Origin: Mortierella sp. BCC40632
Lineage: Eukaryota; Mortierellomycota; Mortierellomycetes; Mortierellales; Mortierellaceae
Reading direction: 5' to 3'
DNA: 64,000 bases
Assembly: GCA_011634665.1 (NCBI GenBank)
Contig: WAEK01000010.1
Location: 1,411,001-1,475,000 of the forward strand
A model generated the notes under the pieces. It worked only from the letters and a program-made list of their open reading frames with translations, had not been told where the DNA came from and searched no databases. This document shows positions 1-11,088 of this stretch, piece by piece (within the stretch, counting starts at the first letter, position 1; each line of letters opens with the position of its first letter). Made by a program: the position numbers and the translations under genes.

Positions 1-1567
1 CCTTTTTTGTATTCACTTTGAGCATATTGGCGATGCAAACGCTCAGTGTAGAAGAGCATGTAATGGGGAGAGGTGTTGGCTTAAAAGGTTTTTAGGGCTT
101 ATGTTCTAGGCTTACATGAGCAGCATGCCCATTTTTTTTTTTTATTACAAAGGTAGCTCTTTCAAAGCTCAATGTATCCACCATTTCCTAGTTCGGCCGT
201 TTGCCAGCTTTGCATTTTTTTCGCCCGCACGAGTCCAGTCGAATGTTCATCTATGACAACACTGTCGCACTTTGACCACATCATGAGAGAAATGAAAGAC
301 TGGGGTGTAGACAAACGGACTACTGTGCCAACTCCCATTCGAGCACATTCTTCCATCTTTCTTCTAACCATGGTGATCGTAGCCCAAGCTGTCTGAAACT
401 AAACCTTTTTACCTTCAAGATTTGAGGGGAGGTGGAGAGCGACGGCGATGAAGGCAAGAAAGGAATGAAGGCGAAAGAAGAAGGAGGGGAGGAGGGAGGG
501 GCGAGGGCAAGAGAGGGTTCCGGGTATACATGGCAATGGGAAAAAAATAAAGCCTATGCGGATACTGTGGAGCAAAAAGTCAAACGGGTCAGCGGAGAAG
601 GGAAGGTGGAAAGAGGCAAAAAAAAAAAAAAAAAAAAAAAGAGTGAGCAGAATGTTTGTGACACAAACCAAAGAGCCGAAATGTTTGTGTGCGCAAAATG
701 AATTCCTCCCACAGACATTTCGATTCCAACGCCTCTCCTCTCCTCTCTCCCTCTCTCCCTCCCTCTCTCTTCGTCTACTCTACTGTTTATGCTCCAAAAT
801 GCCGGTCATCCTATGCCGTCCTGTTTCGCTCCCTCCCTCTCCCAGCCTACATGCTTCCACATACCCATATGCTCAATTCTTCCTTTAGTTCACTTTACCA
901 GAACATGTGCGAGCGTGATTTCGTCCGTCGAACTTTGTGTAATGGGAAAGGAAGGAAAGGGGTGGCAAGAATGGGGTGAGTAGTTTGGACAAGTGGAAAC
1001 ACTCTCTATAGCCTCTTCTCAAAAAAAATCATCCCACAAATCAAGAGAGAGAGGGCGAGGGAGAATGGAGGGGCGAGGGAGGGGAGTGAAGCACTAGCAT
1101 CAAATGATATGATGTTGCGCATGTTCGGTCAGGGGCAACGCATTTGTGGTCCTGTCTCTCCTCCGCGTCAAGGGCACACCCATGATTTTTTTTCTCCGCT
1201 CGCAGAGTCTGTGTCCTGCAGTGACTCCGACGAATCAACCATTTGTTCGACGTTCTCTTGTTGGGTAGGCATTTTCTTCACCGTGGATTACAGTCGCCTC
1301 CACTTTTTTTTTATATATTGCATCACTCCGCGGCCCAATTGCTCTCTTGAGACAAGTGCTATGATTGCGTTAGCATTAGCAGTACCATACCAAGGTAGGA
1401 GTGGAAAGTGAAAAAGAGGGGAGAGGGGAAAGGAGGGGGAGGGAGAGACAGGTCGATTAGCCTGTGGAGAGGGGGACACAAACGCCAGTGTCGGGTTGTC
1501 TTTTTGTCCTGGTCCTGCGGTCCTGTTCATGTATGTGTTGCTTGCCCAAGAAGTTTAGAGCTCTCAA

Positions 1568-1624
<57 letters not shown>

Positions 1625-3489
1625 GAGACCATCGGCATGCTCTGTGCGACGCGACGCGTTATTTTATTCAGAGCAACTTTTTTTTTATTTATTCAGTCAG
1701 CGTAGCCGTAATCTATTCTGTATGGCCCTCGCTCTGTCTACCGGGAACAACACAATAACAACAAAAAAATCCCCATGGACCTGCGGTGGTCTATCGTCTA
1801 TCCCTCTAAGAGCTCTGGGAAACTTTGTGTCGCCACCTGTGGAGAAACCGTCGTTGCGACTGTCCGCTCTCGAAACTCTATTGCTCCCTCTCCTCTCCCA
1901 GTGCTTGGCTTCCTCCCTTCCCTTAGATTTTTTTTTGTTTTGTGGAGGAGTGCACAAAAGAGCAGAGAGGAACAGTTCTGCCAATACGATGCGCCCGGCT
2001 TCTACAGACACAAGTGGGCGTAGACTAATAGGGGCTTGGTACACACATTTGTGTCCGGTTAGGAGGATAGGGAGCCTTGTATGCTCTATCCTCATCCATG
2101 GTTCCACTACTGGCCTATCTTTTTCAGGTGAAGGAAGAAAAAAAAGCTCATTGTTTTATGGATGCTTCTCCTCTCAGGACAGGTCTCTTCTTTTCAACCG
2201 CCAATTCGTTTGTGTCATCGACCAAGAGGGAAGGGCTTGCCCCGCTCCCGCTTGAATATCTCAGACCCAGCCTCATCACCTCATTTCAAACGACACAGCA
2301 GTGCATGCTTGGGTTCATTCACAAAGAGAAAAGGGTTGTTCTCTTTCGGAGGATACAGCCTTATGTTGGACAAATGGAATTTGAGATGGACCGTTTTTTT
2401 TTTTTTTGGTTTTCATTCTACAGCAATAGCAAAACAGCCTGCTATTTTTTCTTCTTTTGGCCACACATAGCAGCGTGTCTCTTTATTCTTTGTGCGCGAA
2501 AGGACTGTAAAGGAACACATGTTCACGAAAGAAGCTCCCCGCCTCCCTCTACCTTCGAGCACCCCTCCCCTCTCTCTCCGCCTGAGCTTGACCTCTTTGA
2601 GGTTTGCTCTTCGTGCAACTCGGTGCTGTTCATCTCTATCTGTCCAAATCATCCATCCAGCCCGATGGGCTTCTTCAAAAGAGTAGTTTGCTCCACCATG
2701 AATTCTGCTGACAAACCTGCTATGCCGCCATCCCCTATAACTGCTCCAAGGACAAGGACATACACATACACAAACAAACACGTCAGGAGAGAGAATGAGA
2801 GGCACGGCGAGTTTAATAACAGCGGGTGAACAGATAGAGTCCACATACGCTCTGTTGGTTGTTGTGTATGGGCTGTGTGTTTTCTTTTTGTCCACGGAGG
2901 ATTCAAGTATGTATGCGCCGCATTACAGAAGGGAGACGGCGAGTGACTCTGTCCAAAAAAGGCAGTAAGAAGTGCAGTATTATACAGGAGGGTCACTATT
3001 GTGTAAGCTTAGCATGAGAGGATATTGCCTGTAGAAAGCCCTTTTCTTCGTTCCACCTCTCCTCATGGTGGTTCTCCCGGAGTAAAGAATCATCATCAAC
3101 AACATCAACATCAACAAAAACAAAAACAAAAAAGGACATTCCTTTGCATTGGGTCTTGGTCAGCTCATCTTTTCGCGCACTACGTCCTACCTAAAGCGAC
3201 GCGTTATGTCTCACGAAAGAGAGGGGGAGGGGAAGGGTCTAGATCGCAGCTAGGAGGAGGAGGTGAAAGTAGAAAAAAGAGTTACTCTAGGGGATTCATA
3301 GAACAAAGAGACGCCTAGAGACTTGGGGCCGAATCAAGTCTAGGTAGGAGGGGCAAAATGTTTGCAACAGAGAGCGCGACTGGTAAACTGGAGTACGGAG
3401 AGAAGGAAGTGGAGGGTGGTTATTGAACCCAACTCTGACTTTCTCCATCCCCTACTTTTCTTCAAAACCACATTCTCAGATGAGTAAGG
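1..3489. other. Gene-poor stretch with simple sequence
   Basis: No gene could be supported on either strand. Open frames exist, but they are short, overlap one another, read through GA/CT and poly-A/T tracts and show no domain-like composition. Notable simple sequence includes A runs near 620, a GA microsatellite at about 1571-1628 and T runs near 2395. Some of the stretch could be leader or trailer of genes outside the window. Confidence 0.6.
1571..1628. repeat. GA dinucleotide microsatellite
   Basis: About twenty uninterrupted GA units with AAAGA variants at the edges. The same repeat type recurs across the window between genes. Confidence 0.9.
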
Positions 3490-4390
3490 GGTGAAGGGCT
3501 ATTCTCGCCGGGATAACAGGCTTGCGGCAACCGAATGCTCGTGTGGGCATTGGTTCCAGCAATACCTTCATCGCAAATATCACATTGAACATATTTTGGT
3601 AGGTGATATGGACCTGTTTGTGTTTGTTGGGGGATTAAAGGATTCGATTATTTCCTTTGAATCCACCATCGGTCCGTCATTCAATGCCTATTAAAGATGA
3701 AAAGACTTCTCTGAGATGCTCTATTTGCATATTATAGGTAGCTTTGTTCCTCAAGCAGGCTTGGTCATACTGTTTTGAATGCCACTCTGTTCCATTTACA
3801 GTCAACACCAAATGTAAAGGCCCGTTCACGGCATTGCCGGTACGAGACCACGATCTAGCTATCTTTCTTGCCTACTACAAAGCGCGCGAGTCAGATGAAG
3901 AAAAGTACAAGACCTTGTTCATTGTTGATGCTTTGAAATCGAGACCTCCCCTTGCCCTTCAAGACAAGCTTGGCCTGGAGCGGTCTGTTTTTGCCCACAA
4001 CACATTAGTTGAAAAGCCAGCCTCGGGTATGTTGTTGTTATTTTCGCAGCCAATGTCCCGCGGAAAAGAAGACTTGTTGAGGATGACTCGAGAACTACTT
4101 GTGATCTCGAGTCTTTCTATTGACTCTCCTTTTACTTCTATACATCTGAGTTGGACCTTCGTAAAGCTTGATGGCTCCATGTGCAAGTGGTCAACTGAAG
4201 ACCGGTGTTTACAAACTCGATATGGAGCGCATGTGCCCAAGTCTTCATTGGATCAATCTATCTCACCCCAAGGAAAGGCCACACCCTCATCAACAACTTT
4301 CTAATGGTAATCGGACAAAAAAGATAGGGAGAGTCGCTCTTTTTCTCTCCAGGAGAGATCCTATTGTAGGCGGGTGTTGTTGAATCGCTA
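3490..4390 (+). pseudogene. Decayed protein-coding fragment, family not recognised
   Basis: Two coherent protein-like stretches lie here: about 67 codons ending at 3694 (containing CSCGHWF and FVFVGGLKD) and about 186 codons at 3744-4304 (containing LAIFLAYYKARESDEEKY and LLLFSQPMSRGKEDLL). The amino-acid composition is balanced and unlike the simple-sequence frames nearby. Near 4241 the reading becomes unnatural, whereas the next frame continues with a natural pattern (VFIGSIYLTPRKGHTLINN), as if one base were missing after the lysine codon. No intron pair restores the frame. I read it as a broken gene; the family and function are unknown. An intact gene with unusual splicing cannot be excluded. 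Confidence 0.4.
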
Positions 4391-6830
4391 GATTCAAAAA
4401 ATGTAGCGCTTAGTTTGTCTGATCTAGTTTATAGACTGGTAGCAGACCTAAACTGGGTATCTATCACCATCCCAAGGTCTACCCCAAAGCACGGTCTGTT
4501 TGAGGATGAGCAATAGCTCTGGCTGAAACTCGGCGTTCCAAGGTATGAAAATCCGCGACCATATTGGTAATCTGAAATTGAGCGAGATAATAAACAAATC
4601 GATCGAGACCTCAATGAAGGTAGACTCGAAAGGTATGGACAGTCAGTCTCTGTGTCTTGTCGATAGGCCTAGCTTAGCTCAAGTCCCAATAAAATATAAT
4701 AGATTACTTCAAGATCTATCCGTAGTCAAATAAAGTCATCGAGGAGTAAGAAGTTTTCGCATCGCAGGGATCTCATCATGCTTTCCTGCGGAATGAGTCT
4801 TTAAAGGTCCTTTCTTGAAAACTTGTCTTTGGAGTCACCAGCGCTTCATTTAGCTCAACACGGCTCTATCTGCTATCCCGATCCCTTCATTCCCTTCTCA
4901 CAGGGTCTTTACCCTTCCTCGACTTGTTGTTGAGCGGTATCTTTTTTGACTTTATTGGTCCACCAAAACGAATAGCTAGTTGAAAGATCCAATCCTCTCT
5001 CTTTCTATCGAGAACGAGCAAATCAAATATACGTTGCTTCGTGGACACAATATGCCGACCTACCTCTTCCCTTACCTCAGACCAATACATTATGACTCCT
5101 TGAATAAAGAAAGCTGGTGGAAGAAAAGCATTATAGTGAGACCGACATAAAGATGAATGGTCGCTTCAAAAGTCAAAGTTGGGTAGTCTCGGTTGCCTGA
5201 AGACAGCTGGTCGTGACAACATCAACGGACTTGAGACGTGACAAAATTTTACATCGCCTGAAGACAGAATACGAGGGCATCCAGAAAGAATCTATCGTGT
5301 CTATCTACGATGTGGACGCAATCGGTCAGCATATTGCCTAGTAAGAAAAGCATTTTCTGGAAAAGTGAAAAAAAAGTAAAAGTAAGACAAAAGCAATGAC
5401 TAACAACGGCATGAGGAACACAGCTACACATCTCTTTTGATGCTACAAATCTAACTATCTGGGCATCCCTGTCGCCCAGTGGTGATAACAACTGTAGCCA
5501 CGTAGAGACTTTTGTTCGCCATAGCTGTCCCAACTTGGGTGTTGGAGAGTTCAAATGGGGAGGCTAGATCTACACGACAGGCAAGACCATAAGAATGCTG
5601 AGACCAATTCGCAAGCAAATGCGCACAACCCCTCACCAAAAGCGTCAGAGTGTTTATGGATCCAAAGAGCTAGTCTTCGAGCGTGATCTAGACCCTTCTC
5701 TTCTCAACGAGGATTGGGGCTCAGAGGCAAGCGCGTTTGTATGGAGAGAGATCTTCTACCGTCTTTAGCCTTCTCTCATGAGCCCATAAGACTGATAACA
5801 AGGTGTCTCCGAGGTTGCTACCCCAAGTGTGATCTACAAAAGAAAGCCAACTATTGAGGAGAAATAGGTCAAATGTCTCTAATACCTTGCGACGAATTAC
5901 GAGTCTTCAATAAGGCTGCCACTAGTCCTAAAGAGAAAGCCTCGAAGGATTTTTTGACGGCTCGTACGCGTTGAGGTGTTCCCTGGGGTTGAGGAATCTC
6001 CTCAAGCTCAAAAGTGCATACAGGAAGTCGACCGGAATGGTAGTAAAGATAGAGTACAACAGACTAACAAGCTCCAGGAATCACTGCCCATTGTCATCTA
6101 TTCCAGTTGTCAGATCGTGTTAGAATTAGCATTCATCATCTACCTCGGTCCATGCCTCGGATCAGGCACGAGGTTAGTCTCATGGAAGTCATGGAGAATC
6201 CCATCTGGAGTCACACTCCTCGAGGTCCCATCACATCAACCTAATCAGTGTCAGTCCTCCATCCATGAATCATCGATGATGCCGAGACAATTGTGAGTAC
6301 CATTCTACCCCTTTGAGCAACATTCATACTTCGCGAGGTTGCTTTCTCAGATAATCTGGGCCACGACGTTGTCGTCGACTTGAGCAAGCACACGATATAA
6401 CTCTTCCTTGTCTTCTAGTATTGGCTTTTTAAAAGCAGCACTCCGAGGGTTGGTATAGGGGAACCCATGAGCCATCTTGAACCCGGAGAGATATAATATC
6501 GTGCACCCAGTTTTCGTAAGAACAGGTAGCGTTTTGGAACGAAGTTCAGAAAGTGAGACAGTTACATTATCGATGGTACTGTCAGAGCGAGCCAGCTACA
6601 CGGACTGGTTGCGATCGAAGCAACCAAAGTCGAGGACAGGCCAAATGCCGCCAAGGCACTTACGGATACAATAAAGATGGTCAAGATGATGAAGGTCATG
6701 TTCGATACCATTCACAGAAACAAAGCAAAAGATTCGAGTATGGCTACCTGACCAAATTCTTTTTAAGACCTACTAGCCCCCCTGTCCTTGTCATTTCTCT
6801 ATCTTTCTTTCTATCTCCTTTCTAAATCAG
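4391..6830. other. Unassigned region, probably degenerate coding DNA
   Basis: Many short frames on both strands (for example 4545-4733 +, 4887-5090 -, 5976-6296 +, 6477-6674 +) have protein-like composition but are broken by stops every 60-100 codons. Almost no microsatellite is present, unlike the rest of the intergenic DNA. This fits old, mutated coding sequence flanking the PDX2 relic. No family was recognised. Confidence 0.35.
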
Positions 6831-7303
6831 TGCTCCAGGGAGGGTTCGCTGAACATACCATCATCCTCAACACAATTCCCCAGTCATCGCAGGCAGTTCC
6901 TCTCCAAAGTACCCAAGAGATTGCTCAGGTCTATTCCTTGGTTATTAAAGATGGAGAGTCGACTACAATGGCTCTGATTGCGGAGAGATCCAAGTTCTGG
7001 GTAGACTCGGGATTATCATTAAACAGGCGCGCCTTTGGATCGCAGAAGGAGATCTTTGAGGCTGGTCTGCATATCGAGGGTCTGAAGGATTCGGAGGTAT
7101 GTTCAGGTGGTAGTCAAGCCCGAGCGGGACTATGGTCAGAAACCCAAGGGTACGATTATGACAGTGAGGAAGGGGCATTTTTTGGGCACAGCGTTCCACC
7201 CCGATTTGATCAGGAACAGTGGAGTCCGCCTGTACTTTGTGAGAATAGCTCAGGTGTGGATTGTGAAGAACTGGGACTCGTAGAACTAAGGATCAAAGGG
7301 TAG
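6831..7303 (+). pseudogene. PDX2/SNO1 glutaminase pseudogene (vitamin B6 synthesis)
   Basis: The intact family is the glutaminase subunit of pyridoxal 5'-phosphate synthase, which supplies ammonia to PDX1/SNZ. A splice-acceptor-like TCTAAATCAG at 6821-6830 is followed by LQGGFAEH (family: LQGAFxEH), then DGESTTMALIAER (family: PGGESTTM), RRAFGSQKEIFEA and IEGLKDSE. After about 7096 the similarity moves one frame on: QKPKGTIMTVRKGHFLGTAFHPDL, split here as QKPKGTIMTVRKGHF and LGTAFHPDL, matches the C-terminal FHPEL motif. About 50 residues between ALIAER and AFGSQ are missing, including the GTCAG segment with the nucleophilic cysteine, and the RAP segment after IEGL is also missing. No first exon was found. 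The shift and the two deletions make it non-functional. Family assignment is by motif recall. Confidence 0.75.
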
Positions 7304-9031
7304 ATGAAGAGAAGACCAAGCACTTTGGATAAAAATGTTGACCATTTACAACCCACCCCTCTGAAGAAAAGTAGAAAAAGTCCAGCAATAATGTAATTAT
7401 ACCTTTGCCTAATTACACTTGAGATGATTTGTGCCTTCCCTTGTTAGTTATTGTGCCATTGATCAGAAGTCGATCCTCCATAGGAATATTCAGCATGGAC
7501 TGCAGACCAAGGCCAGTAAAAACTGACTGTGGTGTCTTCCAGTTGTCATAGAGCGGAAAAACGTCAATTTTTCGAATACCTGGATAGCTGGTGGTAACAA
7601 CATAAATGACTTTCTCTCGATCATTGTCCTATCTTTAGCTTTCAAGCAACAAGTCATCATCTGGACAACAAAAAAGTGACCAGGTCTGTGTCTTACGGAA
7701 ACTCGGTCATCCTCCTGCTTCCCACTTGAACGCTAGTCTTAGCAACCCTAGAAAGATCCTTTTGCCTGACTGCCCTCTGAGCCTTGTAAATCCTCATCCA
7801 CTTTAACCATGTTTATTGGACTCATAGTCAATGCTACTAGTGTACTACCCAGGGCTTCACTTTGTGACCTGAAAAGTAAATTGCTTCTTAAATCTCTTTC
7901 TAATGTTCCTTCTAGGCACTGATTAGAGCTATTTGTTTTCGTTTTTCAGAGATGATTATATATATAAAAAAAGTAGCACTATTATACTCCCTTACAAGAA
8001 TCCTATCTAGTGAGCAACACGCTAGGAGACTTTTGAGTCCTCAAAAAAATTACTCCGATTTAGGATGTTTCTTTTTATTACCTACATATTAAAGTGAAAA
8101 AAAAAACCTCATCTTCCTCTGAAGAGGGGAGTGAGTTGAACCGTATGATATAAAACAGACCCTGGCAAAGGAGGCTGACATTCCATAAAAAAGGGGGGGG
8201 GGGGAGGCCAAGTAAATAGTATATGATGATAAAAACTATAAAAATAATAAAAACAAAAAAAATAAAGAACACAGTGGTTGATACCCGAAGGTGAGATCAA
8301 GTGTTTGGAGAACAACTGGGTCTTAAAAAAGAATGAAAAAAAAAGAAAAAAGAAAAAGAAAAAGAAAAAGAAAAAAGAACGATGAGCGGACAAGGACAAA
8401 CAAGATTGATAGAAAAAGAAAATAGCAAGCGGTCATATTGACGACAACAACAATATATATGAAAAAAAGAAAAAGAAGACAAAAACAAAAACAAAAACAA
8501 TCGCAGAATCATCCAGGAGAAAAGAGGAAGCAAAGGGACAATAAATAAATAAAAAGTGAGGGAGAAGGGGTGGGGAGATATGTTTCCAAGACAAAAGAAA
8601 GCACCTCAAGTTTCCTCCGCTCCTGTCCCGTCTCTCCTTTTCTCCCGTAGACTCTGTCTTTTGCTACTTTTGATACAGTGAACATGGAAAATAGAACAAG
8701 AAAAAAAAATTGGCCAGGGGGGAAAAAAAAAGAAAGAGTCTTTCTCATCAAGCATCGTGATCTAACCGCTCTCAGGGGCGCCAGTCCCCGGTCACCGCTG
8801 TGACAACCAAAAGGCCTTTCCAGCGTCGACAAAGAAAAAAAGAATAGAAACGAAAGAAAAAAAAAAGGTGCTTCATCTTCTCCCCTTCTTTTTTTTTTTT
8901 TTCGTGCCTCTTTTCATAACTCTCAGAAAGAAAAAAAAAGAATGAACAAGAAAAAGCACCGCTCCAGCTCTGGATCCTCCTTTACACTCTTCTCCAACTC
9001 CTCAACCTCTCATCTGTAATCCCAATACTGA
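7304..9031. other. Gene-free stretch with one coding-like relic and A-rich simple DNA
   Basis: On the minus strand, about 7418-7627 reads open for roughly 70 codons with natural composition (VIYVVTTSYPG, LQSMLNIPMEDRLL), after an AAAGATAG acceptor-like site. No start or partner exon was found. From about 8090 to 9000 the DNA is A-rich with GAAAAA repeats and is probably the 3' region of the minus-strand gene ending at 9032. Confidence 0.4.
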
Positions 9032-10664
9032 TTAAGAAGAAAAGTAGGGCAAGACCTGAGGGATAACCGACACTGCAGCGACACCGATCGCCAAAGTGAC
9101 CAATCCTCGGATTCGCTTGCGACTCCTTGCTTCCTCATCCTCGACTTCATCAATCCTGCGCTTTGTCCTCTGCGAGCTAGAGCCCTCTGCCTGTTGCTCC
9201 TGCTCTGTTTCTTCCTGTGTAGACTCCTCAGCCTCCTCCTTAAGATCGGTCTGCTTCTCGGCATCCTCGGTCACGGCAGCGGTCTCCTCTGTTGCCTGGG
9301 TCTCCTGCTTGGTATCCTTCTTGATATCCTTGTCCTTGCTGTCAGTCTTTGATCCAGAGGCAGAGACCTCGAAGAGAGGCTGCATAAAGAGATCGATTCC
9401 ATACTCCTTGGCAAGCTCCTTGGCTGAAAAAATTAATGAAAAAAAGTGAACCAAATAATGTTGATTAGTCTACTGTATGGTTGAAAAAAAAAAAAAAAAA
9501 AAAAAGGACAGGTCTTTGCCAAATTCTACATTCTGCTGTCAAAACACACATACCATGCTCAACAGCCACCCTGTGTGGTTCATAAGATTATGAAGAAGAA
9601 AAAAAGAAGTGAGTGAGTGAGAAATGTCCATAATTTCCATTTCAAAATCAGGAGAGTGAGGAGGGGGAAGTTTCCTTCTTCAGATCCTCCAGATTCCTTT
9701 TAGCCAATTCGGTTCTGTCGTTGACTCAGGAACCAAAACGACTCTTTCTTTTTATGGCAACCAAGGAGGTGAGAGAGAAAGCGAGAGAAAGACAGAGAGG
9801 AGATAGCCCTCCAACCTACCAGATGCCTGCGAGTTGTCCTGATGTCTCCTTGACCAAGGTCGTTGTTGTCTCGTCATCCTCATTGGTCTGCTGCTCATAT
9901 CTCGATTCCACAAATTCCATCTCTCTGGTCTCCATCTTGTCCGAGATGGCTGGGTATGCAGCGCGGAACATGGCGGTTGCATTGACGAGATTCAAATCCA
10001 TTCTTCGCATAATCACCACCTCGCCATCAGCCTTAGGGGCCCGCAACTTCAAAACGGAAACCTTTTTGGTTGATCCGGCCTTGGGCACGGCCAAGGAAGT
10101 GGTGGTGTCGGAAAAGTTGGAGTTGGCGATCAATGGGTTACAAAAGATGGGCAAGTCGCGTCCATTCTTGGCATGCATCACCATCACGGTTGGCATGACT
10201 GTGGTGGTAGTAGTAGTGGACGTGGCCAGAGTCACTTCGCTAGACTGATCCTTCTCAGTCTCGGTGGTGGCGGTAGTGGTGGCGGTCTGCTTAGCCGACT
10301 TTTGGTCCTTGGCCTTCTTCTCCTGAGGCTGTTGCTGTGGTTCCTTGACCTGATCCTTCTTCTTGGATTTTTCCTTGTTGTTGTTGTTTTGGGCAGGCGT
10401 GGCAGTAGTGGCGGCAGAAGCGATAGTGGTAGTTTCGGCCTCGACAGAGATTTCGCTGGAAGCAGCTGCGGTGATAGCAGCGGAGGCCTTTGGCTTACGA
10501 CCCCTGCTAGACTTTGTGGGCTTTGCATCCTGAGTGGTGACCTGAAGCGTGGCGACGGTTTCTTCTGTGACAACAGTGGTAGTAGTAGTGGTGGTGGTGG
10601 TTGAGTCGACTGTGGCGTCAACAGTCTTAGAGGTGGCGGCCTTTGATTTGGAAGCGGATGCCAT
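9032..10664 (-). CDS. bqt4: Bqt4-like inner nuclear membrane APSES/KilA-N protein
   Basis: Three exons: 10664-9820, 9570-9554 (17 nt) and 9423-9032, encoding 417 aa. In fission yeast Bqt4 sits in the inner nuclear membrane and tethers telomeres to the envelope; the same job is inferred here. Residues 1 to about 180 are Thr/Ala/Lys-rich and disordered. A degenerate APSES domain follows, with VVIMRRMDLNLVNATAMFRAA and AGIWVAVEHAKELAKEYGI, the latter assembled across all three exons. Then comes an acidic Glu/Gln/Thr tail, a basic NLS-like SQRTKRR...RSRKRIRG, and one C-terminal hydrophobic helix (LVTLAIGVAAVSVIPQVLPYF). The order APSES, acidic linker, NLS, tail helix matches Bqt4. Phases agree (2, then 1). 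The ATG at 10664 is the first Met of the low-complexity N-terminus; upstream in-frame sequence runs into homopolymers. An APSES transcription factor is the alternative, but the terminal membrane helix argues against it. Confidence 0.82.
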
Positions 10665-11088
10665 GATGCACGAGCTAGGTTGAGATGACGTTGGGGAAGA
10701 GGTGGGTGAGAGGAGGGTGGTGGTGTGATTAGATGGAGAAAGAGAAAGAGAGTTGTGGGCGGGTGACAACAATGTGAGAATCAGGAGAGCAAGAGAGCGA
10801 AAGCAAAAAAAGCAAGTGAGCGCGATTTTTTTTTTGGGAGACACGCTCTTTTTTTTTTTTTTTTTTTTGTCGAAAAAAAAAAAAAAAAAAGAAAAAAAAC
10901 GCGTCCAACTTTGCTCCCCGACCCTCGAGAATTTTGGGGTGAATGGTGGACAGGCAGGCCCCCCCTGTGTCTGTTGTGCCTCTGTGTTCGTCGATCCCAC
11001 GACTCCCTCTTCCCCTCCCATGCACAAAAAAAATCCTCACCCCTGTTCTGTCTTTTGGGCTTTGCTTTACTTTATTCTTGAGACTCTC
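10665..11088. promoter_or_regulatory. Upstream region of bqt4, with T20/A18 inverted repeat
   Basis: This 424-bp gap separates the MBIP stop from the bqt4 start (both minus). It contains T20, then GTCG, then A18 at 10849-10890, a perfect potential hairpin, and CT/GA-rich DNA next to the bqt4 ATG. No TATA element is obvious. Confidence 0.4.

Noticed and set aside
1464..2255. 263-codon plus-strand open frame
   Set aside because: It reads through a GA microsatellite and poly-T, has no domain-like content and overlaps competing frames.
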